From the NCBI GenBank assembly GCA_007922195.1, contig ML682005.1, positions 37,984,259 through 38,048,258 on the forward strand: a stretch of 64,000 nucleotides of DNA, written 5' to 3'. How positions within the stretch are numbered: position 1 is the stretch's first letter; every line of letters begins with the position of its first letter. Both the position numbers and the translations under genes were made by a program. Source of the stretch: Podocnemis expansa. Taxonomy: Eukaryota; Chordata; Testudines; Podocnemididae. Below the pieces are notes generated by a model. The model saw only the letters and a program-made list of their open reading frames with translations. It searched no databases and was not told the origin of the DNA. Shown piece after piece: positions 1 through 12,220 of this stretch.

Positions 1-175
1 GCAAATAGTCACACTGAAGTCATAAGGAAGGCACTGCAGTGTCAGCCTCTCCGTCACACATGCCACCAATATAATTGCAATCCACATGATTATATAACTG
101 TTTTCTTTTCAAAGCTTTGGCATTCCATTCTAATGGCGGTAAGGAACCAGCTGACTGTGAATAAAAAACAAGTTC

Positions 176-179
<4 letters not shown>

Positions 180-220
<41 letters not shown>

Positions 221-246
221 CTCTCTCTCTCTCCCCCCCTCTCTCC
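180..246. repeat. (CA)n followed by (CT)n microsatellite
   Basis: About 37 bases of uninterrupted CA dinucleotides run directly into about 28 bases of CT-rich repeat and a short C run. This is a compound microsatellite and probably length-polymorphic. The reading frame open through it encodes only alternating Cys-Val and is not a gene. Confidence 0.97.
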
Positions 247-3200
247 AGTTCCATTGTCTGGCAATGTTATGGCTGCATGCTAATCTTACATTATGAGGGT
301 TGAATTTACTTAACTAGGAAAAAAAATATTTCTCCTAAAAGTCATTTAGATTCGGCATGCAATTTTATACTTCAAAAAACTATCTATGTGGTAGCAAATC
401 AGCAAAATATAGGAGATGAACGTGTATAAAAGGCCATTAAAATCTGACAGATTTAAATTTTTATGTTACCACCTTGCCCCACCCTAGACCACTGAAAGTT
501 CAATACTTATTTTGAATATTTTTATATCTATTTTGATTTTGAAGACTTCAGACAATGTAATCAAAGAAACACTTGCACTGATATTTGGGATGACTACTAC
601 AAGATAATGCTAAAAAACCCATTCTTTGAACATAACGTGAGTTCATTGTTGAATTTGTACACCCTCTCTATATATAATTCTGAACATATTGTGCAACAGA
701 TGCTTACTGGTAGTTATCTTTCCATCTCAATTACATTTCTAAAATACAGTCTGCACCCCTTCTACAATGCACATTATTAACAGTTCTGTCATTTCTCATG
801 GGAGGCTACCATGAGAAAAAACATCATGAAATATTCACAGTCTAACTCTACAGGTGGCACTTTAATGTTCATTAAATGCCATCCATCGTGACATGAGTAT
901 CCCGATTTTTTAGGTCTTAAGTTATAATGAATGGCATAAAATGAACTTCTACAATGTATTTCATAACCACACAGACAAAAGTTCAGCTATGATAGTGCAG
1001 TGGATCTGCTTTCACAAAATACATTAATTGAGCCTCTGAACAACAACAGCTTTATTAAGAAGCAAGAGGAGACCAGCACTTAAGGCATGACTCTGAAAGG
1101 TGCAGAGCACCTCTTGTGAGGTTTTAGATATGCTCAACTCTCACTGTGGTCACTGTGAAATTGCTTGCACTCAGCACCTCCAGGAGGTTGCTCTTCCAGA
1201 CTGCAGAATGAAATCATCTTTGTCAACTCTCAATTTTACTGAGTTTCATCTGGGCTCGACAAATCCCAGGCACCAGGTCACCATGGTGCCTAGCTGCATC
1301 ACAGTACTTAAGTAGCAGAATGTCCCCTGCTGTCTTACAAAAAAGCTCCTGACACCAACATTTTCAGTGCCCCTTCTCCCCACTGCTGTTGAAAGTGCCT
1401 TGGGCAGCAGTCTTTTTCCAGAAGCAGGGGACTTTTACACAGTGCTGCCAAAATGGGCAGCAGGGGTGGGTGGAGAGGAAGAAGAGGGGTTCTGAAGTAC
1501 TGCAGCATAGGCACCTTAAGATTTGGACTGGCCTGTAAGCGCGTGGCACGTTTGTCAAGGCCCAAGTCTCATGATGTTAGGGGTTTTCCCTCAAAGCTCC
1601 AGCTACTGGGGCGGCAATTATGTGAGAATCTCAGGGTTTTTTTTAAGTAAGTTTCTAGTTCTCACGGTTTCAGGGAAAAATTTTAAAGCAAAACCTTACA
1701 GTTTCAAAACCAGTAGACAATAAAAAGAATGCAAATCATTTTTAAAAAGTTATAAATTTCATGACTTTTAAGATGTTCTCATGATTTTCTGAGGACTAGC
1801 TTGTTATTTTTAATGCCTGGGGTTGCCTGTGCTTCTGAACTCAAGACATCTCTGTGGCACATTAACGCTAAAGATAGAAAATCAGAAGTGCACCAGAAAA
1901 GGAGGCTACAGATTATCATAAATACTCTATGCAGCAGATAATACCATCTCTCATATTACAGAAGATTTAAAAATACAATTAAGAATCCTGAGCACCAGGT
2001 TCTGCATCAAACATACCAGACACTACTATGTTGAGTCAAGAGGCAAACATCTCTGTTGCTATTATATGTTATCTTTACTGAGTATGTCTTGCCCTTTTCA
2101 TTGAACTCCTGAAAATGGACAAAACATTATACAGAACAAGAGATGAAACACAAGACATTGCCCCAAAATAAATACATAAATACATACATACAAGTGAAAT
2201 TACAGCCAGAGAGAAATAGCATTCAGTCCTTCTTTAACACTTGTACCATACATAAAATTTATGCATTCCTCCAGAACACACACAATATAACTGCAACTCT
2301 GAGTTTATGGGTCCTAATTCAATCTTCCCTGAGGACTAAAATTCCTCTTGCAGTGCTTTCAGGAATGAGAGAGATAGCACACAAAACTATTTTAGTCTAC
2401 AATCATCTGATTCTCATCCAGGAGAGAAAAGGAAAGACTGCAACCCACAGCTCACAAACCACCGCTACTGCTTTACAAGCCAAAATTAAGAGTAGCTTTC
2501 TAAGAGCAACAGTTCAATTAACTAGTTAAACACTGACTGTTTAGAAGTAGGTAGTAGGGTTTTTTGGGCTTTTGGCTGGAGGAGGGGGAAGCTTTGCTTT
2601 TTCTTTATTATAAGCCCTGTTCCACTAAACAAGGTTATCTTCACAAAAATACCCCAACTTATTTCATACCCTTCAGGTGAGTAGTGCTGAGTTAGACTGT
2701 ATTGACAATAGCTATGTAAAATCTGTACGTATCTCCACTTTCCACAAAAAAGGTCAGAGTGAAGCAATAGTACAGATAAAAAGTTTCAAATTGTCAGTGT
2801 TAGGAAATGTTCTATTTGTAGCAACCTCAAATGTTATTTAAGAAGCAGCCCCCAGGAAATGACACAGTAGCAATCATCACTTCTGTAAAACCTTGGAGAG
2901 GAAGCAGATTGAAGAGTAAAATGCTAATGCCTCAACAAGAGGCCAAAATACCCAGTAAATGAAGTTGTTTTCCTTTACACGTCAGTTTGATTACTTAAGC
3001 AAGCCTCTAAAACTGGGGAAAAAAAAAAGTATCAATATTTTTGCTCTCTTTCTGCGTTTCTAAAGGCAACATTACTCATTGCGCTGACTTTTGTTTCAGA
3101 AATGCAAAGGAGGCCATAGGAAAGGCAGCACTGGAGCTGCTGACTCATGAACCACTCAAGGCAAGAATAATCAGAACTAGACCTTTTCATAATTACTGCC

Positions 3201-3352
3201 TGATGCCCATTCTTGTATGTACAGATTCTCCTGTCGAACTAAACTACTTCAGGAGATGATCACAGTTCCAGCCATCTAATCTCTAATTACAGTATTTTTT
3301 CAGTGACAAATTGCTTAAAAGGCCAAACTAAAATAGCTTCTCTCTCACAAAG
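247..3352. other. AT-rich DNA, no gene recognised
   Basis: I see no convincing exon, RNA gene or full-length repeat here. Short open frames lack domain features and splice-site context. Around 1555-1815 a decayed dispersed repeat can be suspected from recurring 'catgattt' words. A similar one lies in opposite orientation near 37735-37990. Everything else looks like unique intergenic or intronic sequence. Confidence 0.5.
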
Positions 3353-3632
3353 ATCCAAAGCAGCAGCCGTGTTAGTCTAGCTCAATAAAACAAACCAGGA
3401 GTCCAGTGGCATATATATATTTGTTAGTCTTTAAATGCCACAGGCAATGTTCCCTCTAATTTTTCATAGGCTGTGTATGCAAAAATTTTCTGTGTATGTG
3501 CTAATATTAGCGCTGATGAACTTTTTGGGCATACTTCATCTTGTTGGATGTGTAGGTTTCACGACCTGTGTGCACATGCACACACCCACACGTTAGAGGG
3601 AACAGTGGCCACAGGACTCCTTGTTTGTTTGT
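3353..3632. repeat. Dispersed foldback repeat ('aggagtcctgtggcac' family), interrupted
   Basis: The left half reads gccgtgttagtctag then a gagtccagtggca core. After an inserted hAT element the right half reads gccacaggactccttg, the reverse complement of that core. Removing the insertion leaves a foldback copy of the family that recurs near 6.46, 13.06, 37.35, 38.03, 46.89, 54.31, 57.73 and 60.17 kb. The family is recognised by internal recurrence. I associate it with turtle genomes from general knowledge. Confidence 0.75.
3445..3607. mobile_element. 163-bp hAT-type miniature element, perfect 8-bp TSD
   Basis: The element begins CAATGTTCCCTCTAA and ends TTAGAGGGAACAGTG, so the termini are 15-bp near-perfect inverted repeats. 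It is flanked on both sides by gccacagg (3437-3444 and 3608-3615), a perfect 8-bp duplication diagnostic of hAT transposition. There is no coding capacity, so it was mobilised in trans. It lies inside a dispersed repeat, so it is younger than that repeat. A second family member sits at 30443-30628. Confidence 0.93.
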
Positions 3633-3690
3633 CTCTCACTAACAGAAGTTGGTCTAATAAAAACATATTGCCTCACCCACCTAGTCTCTC
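3633..3690. repeat. Fragment of a dispersed repeat (ttgg..taataaaa...cctcaccca)
   Basis: The segment reading agaagttggtctaataaaa followed by cctcacccacct resembles, in reverse orientation, the segment near 4368-4452 (gtgggtgaaggaatgtc, then ttggattaacttctgttgg). Both look like pieces of one amniote dispersed repeat. Boundaries are approximate. Confidence 0.45.
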
Positions 3691-4367
3691 AAATTAAAAT
3701 AGAGCAACACAGTGGCCTGATGATCAAGCTGTAAGGCTCAGGTCAGAATCTGATTCTCTCCCCTAGTCACTGATTTTTCAGGAAGGCAGGAGTTGGCAGT
3801 GCTAGAAAACCAGCATGTAGGCCCCAACCCCCAAAGGTATTTCGGTGTCTAGCTCCCATTGATGTCAATGGGAGTTTGGTACCTAAATACCTTTGAGGTT
3901 CTGGCCCATAGAGATTAAGGAACACCATGTATTCACCCGAGATTTATGTAGCCATATCATCATATTGTCTAGATCAAGTACATGATTAGTTTTAGGCAAG
4001 ACCACAACTCCCTTGACTTGTACACTCATCAGCTACCCGGGCACTCAAAAGGTTGCAGTCCTATACTTCAACTCTCTTCCTGTATACAGTGCCATAGTTG
4101 TAGTTAGTAAGATGACATTGGCCCACTGCCAGGCAGTGCAACGTCTAACTGATTTAGAAGACCGCAGCTTGTTTTTAAAAATGGTTTGGTACTTAGGAGC
4201 CTAAATGTTAGGTTCCTAGGTGCCTAAATCTCTTCTAAAAATGAGACAGACAATCTCCAAAATCAGTTGGAGACATACATACTAGTAATACTGCAAATTT
4301 GTAACAGCAACACAAGAATACCTTTCAAATCTGTATGCAGTCTTGGTTCCAGAATATTAAAGCAGAA

Positions 4368-4452
4368 AAGTGGGTGAAGGAATGTCTTTTATTGGATTAA
4401 CTTCTGTTGGCACAAGAATGAGCTCTAAACCTTCTCACCCACCTTGTCTCTA
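4368..4452. repeat. Dispersed repeat fragment, inverted relative of 3633-3690
   Basis: It contains gtgggtgaaggaatgtc, then attggattaacttctgttgg, then tcacccaccttgtctct. The ends are roughly complementary (gtgggtga and tcacccac), suggesting a short foldback element. Only internal recurrence supports it. Confidence 0.45.
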
Positions 4453-4824
4453 AAAATCTAGACCTTTGGCTGCAGTCCTACCAGAATGCTGATGACATTC
4501 AGTTTTATTTGCAAAGATGTAGATTTTAAGATCAGAAAGGATCATTATTTAATCTGCCCTTATCTGCTCATAATGCAGGTAAGGTAATTTGTGCCTCCAC
4601 CTCAACTGATCCAGCAGGCACAGTGAAGAGACCCAACCCAGCATGTGGCTAAAACTGAGGCATGGATGAGATCCAGCTGGCTACAGCTCAATCCAAATAG
4701 GATGGGGGTGTTGCTGGTAGGCTGGGAAAAGCAATCAGAAAAGCTAGAAGGAATATCTGCCCCAAAACTGAGGGCATTAAATCAGCCTTGCTAACTGGAA
4801 TTTAAAATGTGGTTCTGTCTAGAG

Positions 4825-5005
4825 CAGTGGTTCTCAACCTTTGGCAGGCCAAGACATGCTTGGTGGCATTTTGCAATCCTACAGGACACAAAAGAACACC
4901 CCTCCCCCCCAGGCCTTATTCAGTCATCTCCTTGGCTCTCCATGACATACTTATGCTGTGTTGTGACACAGTCTTGTGTCCCAACACAGTGGTTGAGAAC
5001 ACCTG
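4825..5005. mobile_element. 181-bp hAT-type miniature element
   Basis: The left terminus is CAGTGGTTCTCAACC and the right terminus is GGTTGAGAACACCTG, near-perfect inverted repeats of the common hAT type. The flanks are gtctagag (4817-4824) and gtctagaa (5006-5013), an 8-bp target duplication with one mismatch. The element is non-coding and non-autonomous. Confidence 0.92.
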
Positions 5006-5596
5006 GTCTAGAATCCATTAGCAGCTGCACTTGGAAGGTCAGATGTCAGCGATCGTCAGAAAGGCATTTTACTGGCCAGGCAAGGATAGCCTGTTGTTTT
5101 GGATGCAGATCATGCTACCGTCACCTGTGTCTTTCGTACATCAAGATTAGATTACTGCAACGTGTTCTACATGGGCCTACATCTTCAGCTGACAAACGCC
5201 AAAAGTGGTGCAAGAGGCAGCTACCCTGCTTGATTTGCAAAGTGTCCTACAGAACATACATGACAGCTGCCATCTGGGTTTTGCACTGATTAACTGTGAA
5301 CTTACAGATATGTTTTTATGGTGTTTGTTTTGATCAACAAAACACTAAATGGCCTTGGACCAGCCTAGTGGAGAGATGGCCTCTCACACCATGATACACT
5401 GCCACCAAGACAGCTGCACTCATGTAAAATCCTCTGAACATAACAGGGAAGGAACAGCTGGCAGGGTGTTCTCTGTAAGGACTATATGACTCTGATATGC
5501 CCTCCCACCTGTGGTCCGAACCCTGATTTGCTAACTTTCAGGACATGTTACAGGGACATTTATTTCACCTGGCATTGAAAAAAAGGTGTTAGATAA

Positions 5597-5711
5597 GGTT
5601 GCCAATTTTAGTTGGACATATTCCTGGAGGTTTCATCATATGACAGTCTTTAAATAAAGGATATCATTAATTCCTAGAGACTACAGGACAATCCTGGAGG
5701 GTTGGCAAGCC
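5597..5711. mobile_element. Short inverted-repeat element (GGTTGCCAA termini)
   Basis: The left end reads ggttgccaattttagttgg and the right end reads cctggagggttggcaag. The outer bases and internal words (ttcctggagg / aatcctggag) mirror each other. It is a roughly 115-bp foldback miniature element. Target duplications are not clear, so I do not assign a superfamily. Confidence 0.6.
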
Positions 5712-6199
5712 CATGTACAGAGTTGCGTGCCAAGCATTTATATGAGACGCTTCTTGATAGAGGAAAGTTGACTGTGTTGCATTTTCGTTTTCTATTTTAA
5801 ATAACTGGCAGGACATTCAGAGCCTATGTGTGAGCTTTGATTCATTTCTTCTTAAGATCAAGTAAATATATACTTTTTTTTTTTTTTTTTTTTTTAAGAG
5901 ACAATTATAGATTGCATTCACACTTTTCAGATTTTTCCTTTTGATTGAGGATTTGTAATCAGACCAAAACTATTCTAAATAATTAGTTTATTAACTTTTC
6001 ATGCTCCTAAATGTTTCATCCTAATCCTTCTCATGACCATGAGTGGAAAGACATGTAACCAATCATAAAGGAACCTGTCAGAATCTTTTGCTGTGGCTCA
6101 TTAATATATTTTTTTCCCCCCTCTACAGGACAGCCTCTCTTTTCCATGAAAAGGGAAAGATCAAAAGCACAGGTTAAGAGCAGATACTGTGCTACAGAT

Positions 6200-6797
6200 C
6201 AGCATCTCCCAACCTTTCTGAAGTACTGTACCTCTTACAAGAGTCTGATTTGTTTTGCCTTCCCCCAGGTTTCACTTTACTTGAAAACTATTAGCTTACA
6301 AAATTAGACATTATACAGAAGTGTATTACTTAAAAATTACTTCTCAATTTACCTTGCAATTATAAAACAAATCAATTAGAATATGAATACTGTACTTACA
6401 TTTCAGTGTATAATTAACAGATGACTTGTTTATACTGCCCTATTGTGTCGATGAAATTTTAACAAGGAGTTCTGTGGCACTTTTACATACCAACAAGTTT
6501 ATTTATCACATGAGCTTTCATGGGAGAAAATCCGACTTTGTCACATGCTTTGAAGATGGGCCCATAAATAAATTTATTAGTCTTTAAAAATGCCACAGGA
6601 CTCCTTGTTTGTTCTGCTGAACTAGATTAACATGGCTACCCCTTTGGAATTTATGAAATTCTAGTTTATAACAACTTTGCTAGTGCTTTTTATATAGCCT
6701 GTTTCAAAACTAGGGCCAGACGAATAGCTAGATGTATTGATCTGGCCAGGGGAAGAAGACCTCTGCACATCCTCAGGGGTATGACTGAGAACCACTG
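6200..6797. mobile_element. hAT-type element split by a later foldback-repeat insertion
   Basis: The left end is CAGCATCTCCCAACC and the right end ACTGAGAACCACTG matches the CAGTGGTTCTCA-type terminus. The flanks ctacagat and ctataggt agree at 6 of 8 positions, consistent with an old 8-bp duplication. The interior is interrupted at 6459-6652 by the dispersed foldback repeat, so the hAT copy is older here. Without the insertion it would be about 400 bp. Confidence 0.75.
6459..6652. mobile_element. Foldback dispersed repeat with perfect 8-bp TSD
   Basis: The left part carries aacaaggagttctgtggcac and the right part the inverted form ending in gctacccctttggaa. The copy is flanked by atgaaatt at 6451-6458 and 6653-6660. 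A perfect 8-bp duplication suggests insertion by a hAT-like DNA transposase rather than LINE-driven retroposition, which usually leaves longer and variable duplications. No coding capacity. Confidence 0.75.
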
Positions 6798-6805
6798 CTA
6801 TAGGT

Positions 6806-9800
6806 CATATAAGTACAAGCTAACTCCAGAATAGCTTTACAATTGCAGCTTAATACTGAACCGTAATACACCCTCTCTTAATAGCCCTTGCTGATGCTCT
6901 TCCTCAAACCCAACCAAATATTGCTAATAATGTCAAGCTGTGTGGCTATGCCAAGTTTTGTGATATACCTTAAATAGGGATTAGACTGTGTTTAAATTCA
7001 TTTTCACTTGTGATCCAAAAATTTGAACTCAATTTAGTAAGTGCGCAAAACAAATGTATTATAATATGCTGAGCCCTTTGCATAAATACACAATCACTTT
7101 AATTATTTTTAAATGTGTTCACTACAATTACATGATTTTGATTTTGTCCTTCTGTCCCCATTTCTGGATAACAACAGAAGTTTGGGTGGGGTTGCCTCTT
7201 AGCTCCTGAGCCTACCCACCTGCAAGGGCAAACCACAAAAACAGAACATGTAAGCCAAGTGCTTTTAAAGAAAATCCTACTTTCTCAAAGGGGCAAAATA
7301 AGGATAGAACATTGTACTCAATAAAAGAGATAGAGCTGTGAGTATCATGGGTTAGTACATAAGAAAAATGGCTCTCTAGTGTACCTTAGTTATGGTGTGT
7401 CAGTGTGAGAGAAACACTGATTTAATTTACCTTTTTGGACACATTACCTCATTTGTTTTCTCCTTTTCTACTGAGCCAGTGTTATTTCCGAAAACATAGT
7501 AATCAATGGTGAAGTGAAGGTTATATGGAAAACTGTAACTTCACCAACTGCGCCATTTCAACCTCTGTGGAAAAGGTGTCCAAGATGCACAACTATACCA
7601 GAGAGAAGAGCTAGGATTCCATAGTTAGAGCCACTAATGTAAGACTATGGCTGGAGCCAGACCAGTTTTTAATTAATTGAAGATCCACCCCAGGATTTTT
7701 AAACCAATCATTTTTTAAAAATATTAAAACATGTTGGTGTTCAACACTTTATTCCAAAACTAAGCAGAATGATACAACTCTTGGCTTAATTAACCCCATT
7801 TTATGATTTTTTCATGGCAAACAATATTTTCCTTTGGAGCTAGTTGTACAATACTCAAGGCTTTTCATAAAAATGAAGCAGACGTTGTATTCTGGTTTAT
7901 GGGGGTGAAGATTACAATTTGCATGATGTACCTGTCACAGATAAGTGAGGTTCTCACAACCAGAAGCATGAAGCATAGCAGGCAGACTTGAGGCTGAATG
8001 ACACCTGTTGATGACAGGGTGCATGTAGGAGTCTATTAGCAAGATCAACTCTTAACATTTATTTTCAAGGCAAGAGTGTAATTTTATGTTCAGAAGAGCT
8101 AACCAAATGCCACATATCCATCTACCCAATTCCCTTTCACAGCCTTATTCTAAAAGCATATGGATGAATCTCCAATTTGAATGTTATAAAACACAAATCC
8201 ACTAATAGTTAAGTTATTTGGAATTTTTCAGATGATGTTAAAAAAAAACCAACCACAGGTGTAGGAAAGTCAAAAGAACCTGATAATCCCAGGAACATTG
8301 TTAGCGTTTCTGGCGTCCCCCTGTAGCGCAGCAGATGCCAATGCAGACGAGTGACGTCACAGCGCAGCGCAAATGTGCGGTCCCCATTTTGGCACCCCTC
8401 AAACATTGGCACCCCTGCACCGCTTACCAGGCTTACCATGTTGCACTGGCCCTGGATAATGCTATATGTTCAGCCTCATGCCAACTAATTCAAAACCAAC
8501 TAATTGGATAGAAGTTCAATACAAGGTACTCTGTTATGGCAGTGGTCAGCAACTGATTTTGGGTGGCACACACCACCCCTTCTCTGCCACCAAAAGGAAA
8601 CCCCTTCCTGCTTATGGCGAGCTGATTTGCACTTTGCACCACTGGCAAAACATCCCTAAATGCTGATTTATTTTCAGAAGTGGATTCGGGGTTATTTCAA
8701 ATTGCAGTGCCGCTGAAAGGGTCTTCAGCAGCATTCCACCCCCTATGGCAGGGCACCACAGCTGTTCAGTTTGAGCCACCACTGAACTTGATGGTGGCAA
8801 CTGATTCTTTCAGCAGTGGGACTAGTTTAAATTTATAAAATACTCATTTGTGTCCCAAACTACTTTTATATCCTATGTCTATTGAGATTGAAAAATAACC
8901 CACTAAGTTACCCAGTTGTGGCTTGCAACACTACATGACACTTGCATAAGGTACCTTGCTTGATACTTATAAATTTTGCACTGGCAGAAAGATACCTCAT
9001 TTAGCTATAGGATTATCCAGTCTATTAGCAAAAAAACAGGTTAGGCCCAAGATGACTGACTAAGATTTCAGTTTTGATTTAAAATAATTTATATAACATA
9101 ATATGATCAATTAAAGATTTCCTTAAATTAGGAAAAGAAAAATCACCAAAAAGTGCAACCTGATACTTTTCTTTGACAGCATTTTTGCCATAGTAGATTA
9201 ATCATATTAAATTACACTGTATCAACATCTGTTAAGTGCTTCTTTATTTGTATGGCCATGGGAACTTTCAGATGTTCAAAATGATTACTACCATGAAGTC
9301 TTGTGAAAAACATTGCAGCATTCACCAGACACAGCTTATACACAAAATTTCAACTCTCTAAGGTGAGAAAAATTTAAAAATCAGAAGAAACAAAATGTTA
9401 CAAATGGTTAAAGGTACATACATTTCTGAAATTTGCTCAATACATATTGTAACAAGAATTTTTTTTAAAAAACTACCTACTTTTTCCAAAGTGCTTTACA
9501 ACTGTCAATTTTTTTCTCCCAAATTAATTTTATCCTTCAAATTCCTATGCAGGTCCTGTAACTAAGTTTCCCTGCTAATTACACCTAGTTTCTAAATCTA
9601 AGACTGTTCAGCATCGTGTAAAGGTACTCAACTGAAGAGATCTTAAAGCTTGAGCCTGACAGTTTAGTGGGTGAACTGTGCTTATCGATGGAGTGAATTC
9701 AATAATCAGGAATAGCTGATTTAAAAAGAAAAAGAAAGTAAACACAAAATAAATGAAGCAAAATATATATGGTTTGCTTTCTGCAAGAAGCAGCATTCCA

Positions 9801-9890
9801 TTGTGAGCATCATTCCTTCCCAATTGATTCTCTTCTTCCCTCCACACCCACTGTGGTTTGTCATTGTTAATGTCTAATTTAGGCCCTGGA
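6806..9890. other. AT-rich DNA, no gene recognised
   Basis: No exon-like frame or RNA gene is evident. A short CpG-bearing patch at about 8300-8460 (cgtccccctgtagcgcag, gacgtcacagcgcagcgc) stands out against the AT-rich surroundings and is probably a decayed repeat. A cagtggtcagcaact word at 8540 resembles a hAT terminus but has no clear partner. Confidence 0.45.
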
Positions 9891-10985
9891 ACTACTAGTG
9901 CTTGCTAACATATCTATCATTCCTCCCATGCAACATAACACAAGTTTGTTAAGAATGTTGCATAGCTTGGCTTTTAGGGTGCAACCTCCACACATTTTAT
10001 TTGCAAACACAAGTTCAACTAGCATCTCCATGATGATGATTCACAGACATACCTCTTCACATTGGACCCATCTCATGTTCGAATTAAAATCACTGCCTCT
10101 CTCTCATACCTGCTTGCTAACATTCAGTCATTGTCTTAAATTCAACAGACCAAAACAGCTTAAATCTTCCTTCCAGCTGTCTCAGTCACTGCAGATACCC
10201 TGCTTTCCTTCCTGTCAATCACACCATACTCTGGGTGCCATTTTCAACCGAATCCTCGCATTCAAGCTGTGTATTAATCTGTCCACTTCTTCCTGCATAA
10301 CTTCTCTCAGATCACGAATTTCCTTTCTGTCCACACAACTAAAACTCTCACCCAGATCCTGTATCATCTTATGTCTCGACTATGTAAACTTCCTCTTCTG
10401 TAGCCCTGGCAAATCATATTTGATTGCCACCTCTATCCAAAACACTGCTGTAAGTGTCATTTTTCAGATTTGTTGCTTCAACCATATCACCCCTCTCTTT
10501 GACACACTGTTCTCTACTACATCAGAAACTATTTGTCTTAATTTATGAAGCATTTTACAAATGATCTCTGTTCTACCTCTTATCTTTTATACACTATCAC
10601 AGTATACTCACAGCTCTGCTTTGCCTATGATGCTGCCCTTCACAACCCATCTATTAATTTACAAAAGAGCACTCTAGCTCTCATGCTGCCCCTCATGCAC
10701 CCAAGTTTTTCCCTCTAACCATCTGCCAAGCCACCTCCTTTTCCTTGTTCAAATCCCTCCTTAAGAACCCCCATCTGCCGGAATGCCTGCAAAACAACTC
10801 GGATAATGGTTTAGCTGCAGACAAGCTTATTAGGCTGATCAGTACAGCCTCACTGTTCCACTGTGCTTCCTCAATCTGTTTGCGGCATCCACCTGTTGTC
10901 TCATCTTACACTTAGATGGCAAACTCCACGGGACAAGGACAGTCTTATGTGTTTAGCACAATGAGGCCCCCACTCCATGACATGC
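9890..10985 (+). pseudogene. Decayed L2/L3-like non-LTR retrotransposon (reverse transcriptase C-terminal part and tail)
   Basis: A 216-codon frame (9898-10548) contains an L-D-Y-x-N motif followed about 20 residues later by I-A-T-S-I-Q-N-T-A and a later H-I-T-P-L segment. This spacing is typical of the region after the reverse transcriptase in L2/L3-type LINEs (DYCN...LQ..QN.AAR...HITP). Downstream, aaatccctccttaagaaccc and then ttagatggcaaactccacgg with tttagcacaatgaggccc resemble the tail of the same class. Similar tails stand alone near 11.4, 42.5, 45.9 and 62.1 kb. The upstream polymerase core and endonuclease are not visible. Family assignment is inference. Confidence 0.6.
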
Positions 10986-11414
10986 ATCCTAAGTGTAATG
11001 CAAACAACAACCAACCCTCAACTGAAAGAATACCACTGATGTCAGTGGGAATTTGACTAGGGTCTTAAAACAAAAAGCAAGGAAGAACTAACAAACAAAC
11101 AACAAAAACCCACAGCATAGACTTTTTATATTGGCTATTGAATTGCCTTGCATTTTAAACTTCTCAGCAGCTAATGTGCCTGCCACAGGATGAACATTAA
11201 TATAATAGTGATATATTATTGAAAACGTATCACTGAGGTTTAGAATTACGTATACAGGCTTTTCTGTCAAGTGCATCACTCCAGTATCCAAGGATTCAAA
11301 TCAACAAAAAACATTTAAGCACATGCTTCAGTCTCTTCCCAACTGAGCACTTAAGCATATGCTGTGACTTCCTCTCTGCTTCTCCATCCTCTTGTTCATA
11401 CACTTACTTAAAGT

Positions 11415-11515
11415 TTAATATTAGATTGTAAATGCTTCAGGGCAGGGGCTTTGCCATTTTCTCTGTACTTTGTAGCACCTAACACAATTTTGGGCCAAAC
11501 AATAGTAATGTCTTC
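11415..11515 (+). repeat. LINE (L2/L3-like) 3' tail fragment
   Basis: It contains agattgtaaatgcttcaggg, then cagggg, then ctttgtagcacctaacacaa and ttttgggcc. This word order also occurs near 42.5 and 62.1 kb and is a common amniote LINE tail. Confidence 0.6.
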
Positions 11516-11799
11516 TCAGATCCACTGCATAATGCAATCCAGTTCTAGCCTGCAAAGTCTTTCAGTAATGATCCCAATATAGCCCACTTTTGCCTTCATT
11601 CCTGACTTGGCTCCTTCAAATGCTAAACTGAGTATTCCACTGTGCTAAGAACTTGGAAAACCCATATTTTAAAAATTTGACAAAACCAACAATCTGTGTT
11701 CATAACAAAACTTAAATATCAATGATGTTTAGTGGCAACCATTTCCCTACCTTACTGTTTTTCATCCTTTACTGTCCTTTATCTATCTAGGTGCCTGGT

Positions 11800-11905
11800 C
11801 ATCCACAACCTATTCCCCCAAATAACTCCACTAACTTCAACGGGACAACACATATGAGAAACGGTTAGTCACATGAGTAAAGCTAACAGGATCAGGCTTT
11901 TAGCT
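11800..11905. repeat. Ancient dispersed amniote repeat (acttcaacgggac motif)
   Basis: The string ctccactaacttcaacggga followed by catgagtaaagctaacagga matches a motif widely seen in sauropsid non-coding DNA (acttcaatggga ... catgagtaaag). A shorter relative (tgatgtcaatgggag) lies near 3858. No function is inferred. Confidence 0.45.
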
Positions 11906-12220
11906 ACTTTCCTTGCAAACTCATATGTGAGAGTAGTCTCCTACCAAATTCACAGTCCATTCTAGACAATTTCATGACTGTAGGATTTGCAAATTGGTCA
12001 GTTTCACAATTCCAGAACTGGACTCTGAAGGAAGCAGGAAAGTGAGTTTGATCTCCTTGGTGCTATGAAGCACATCCCAGCCTCTTCAAGACTAGTGACT
12101 AGGGACCCATAACTGAGGCACTCCCTGTAGCACAGGGAAGATCAGATTTCACAGCAAAAGCCAATGACATGGCTTGTTATGCATTTTTCAAGGGCATGAA
12201 ATTGGTAGGACCCTATATAT

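Noticed and set aside
20..217. 65-codon minus-strand frame
   Set aside because: Largely encoded by the (CA)n microsatellite, giving Cys-Val repeats.
8540..8790. Possible hAT element starting cagtggtcagcaact
   Set aside because: No convincing matching right terminus or 8-bp duplication was found.
9898..10548. 216-codon frame as a host gene
   Set aside because: The L-D-Y-x-N and Q-N-T-A motifs and the downstream LINE tail identify it as part of a non-LTR retrotransposon.
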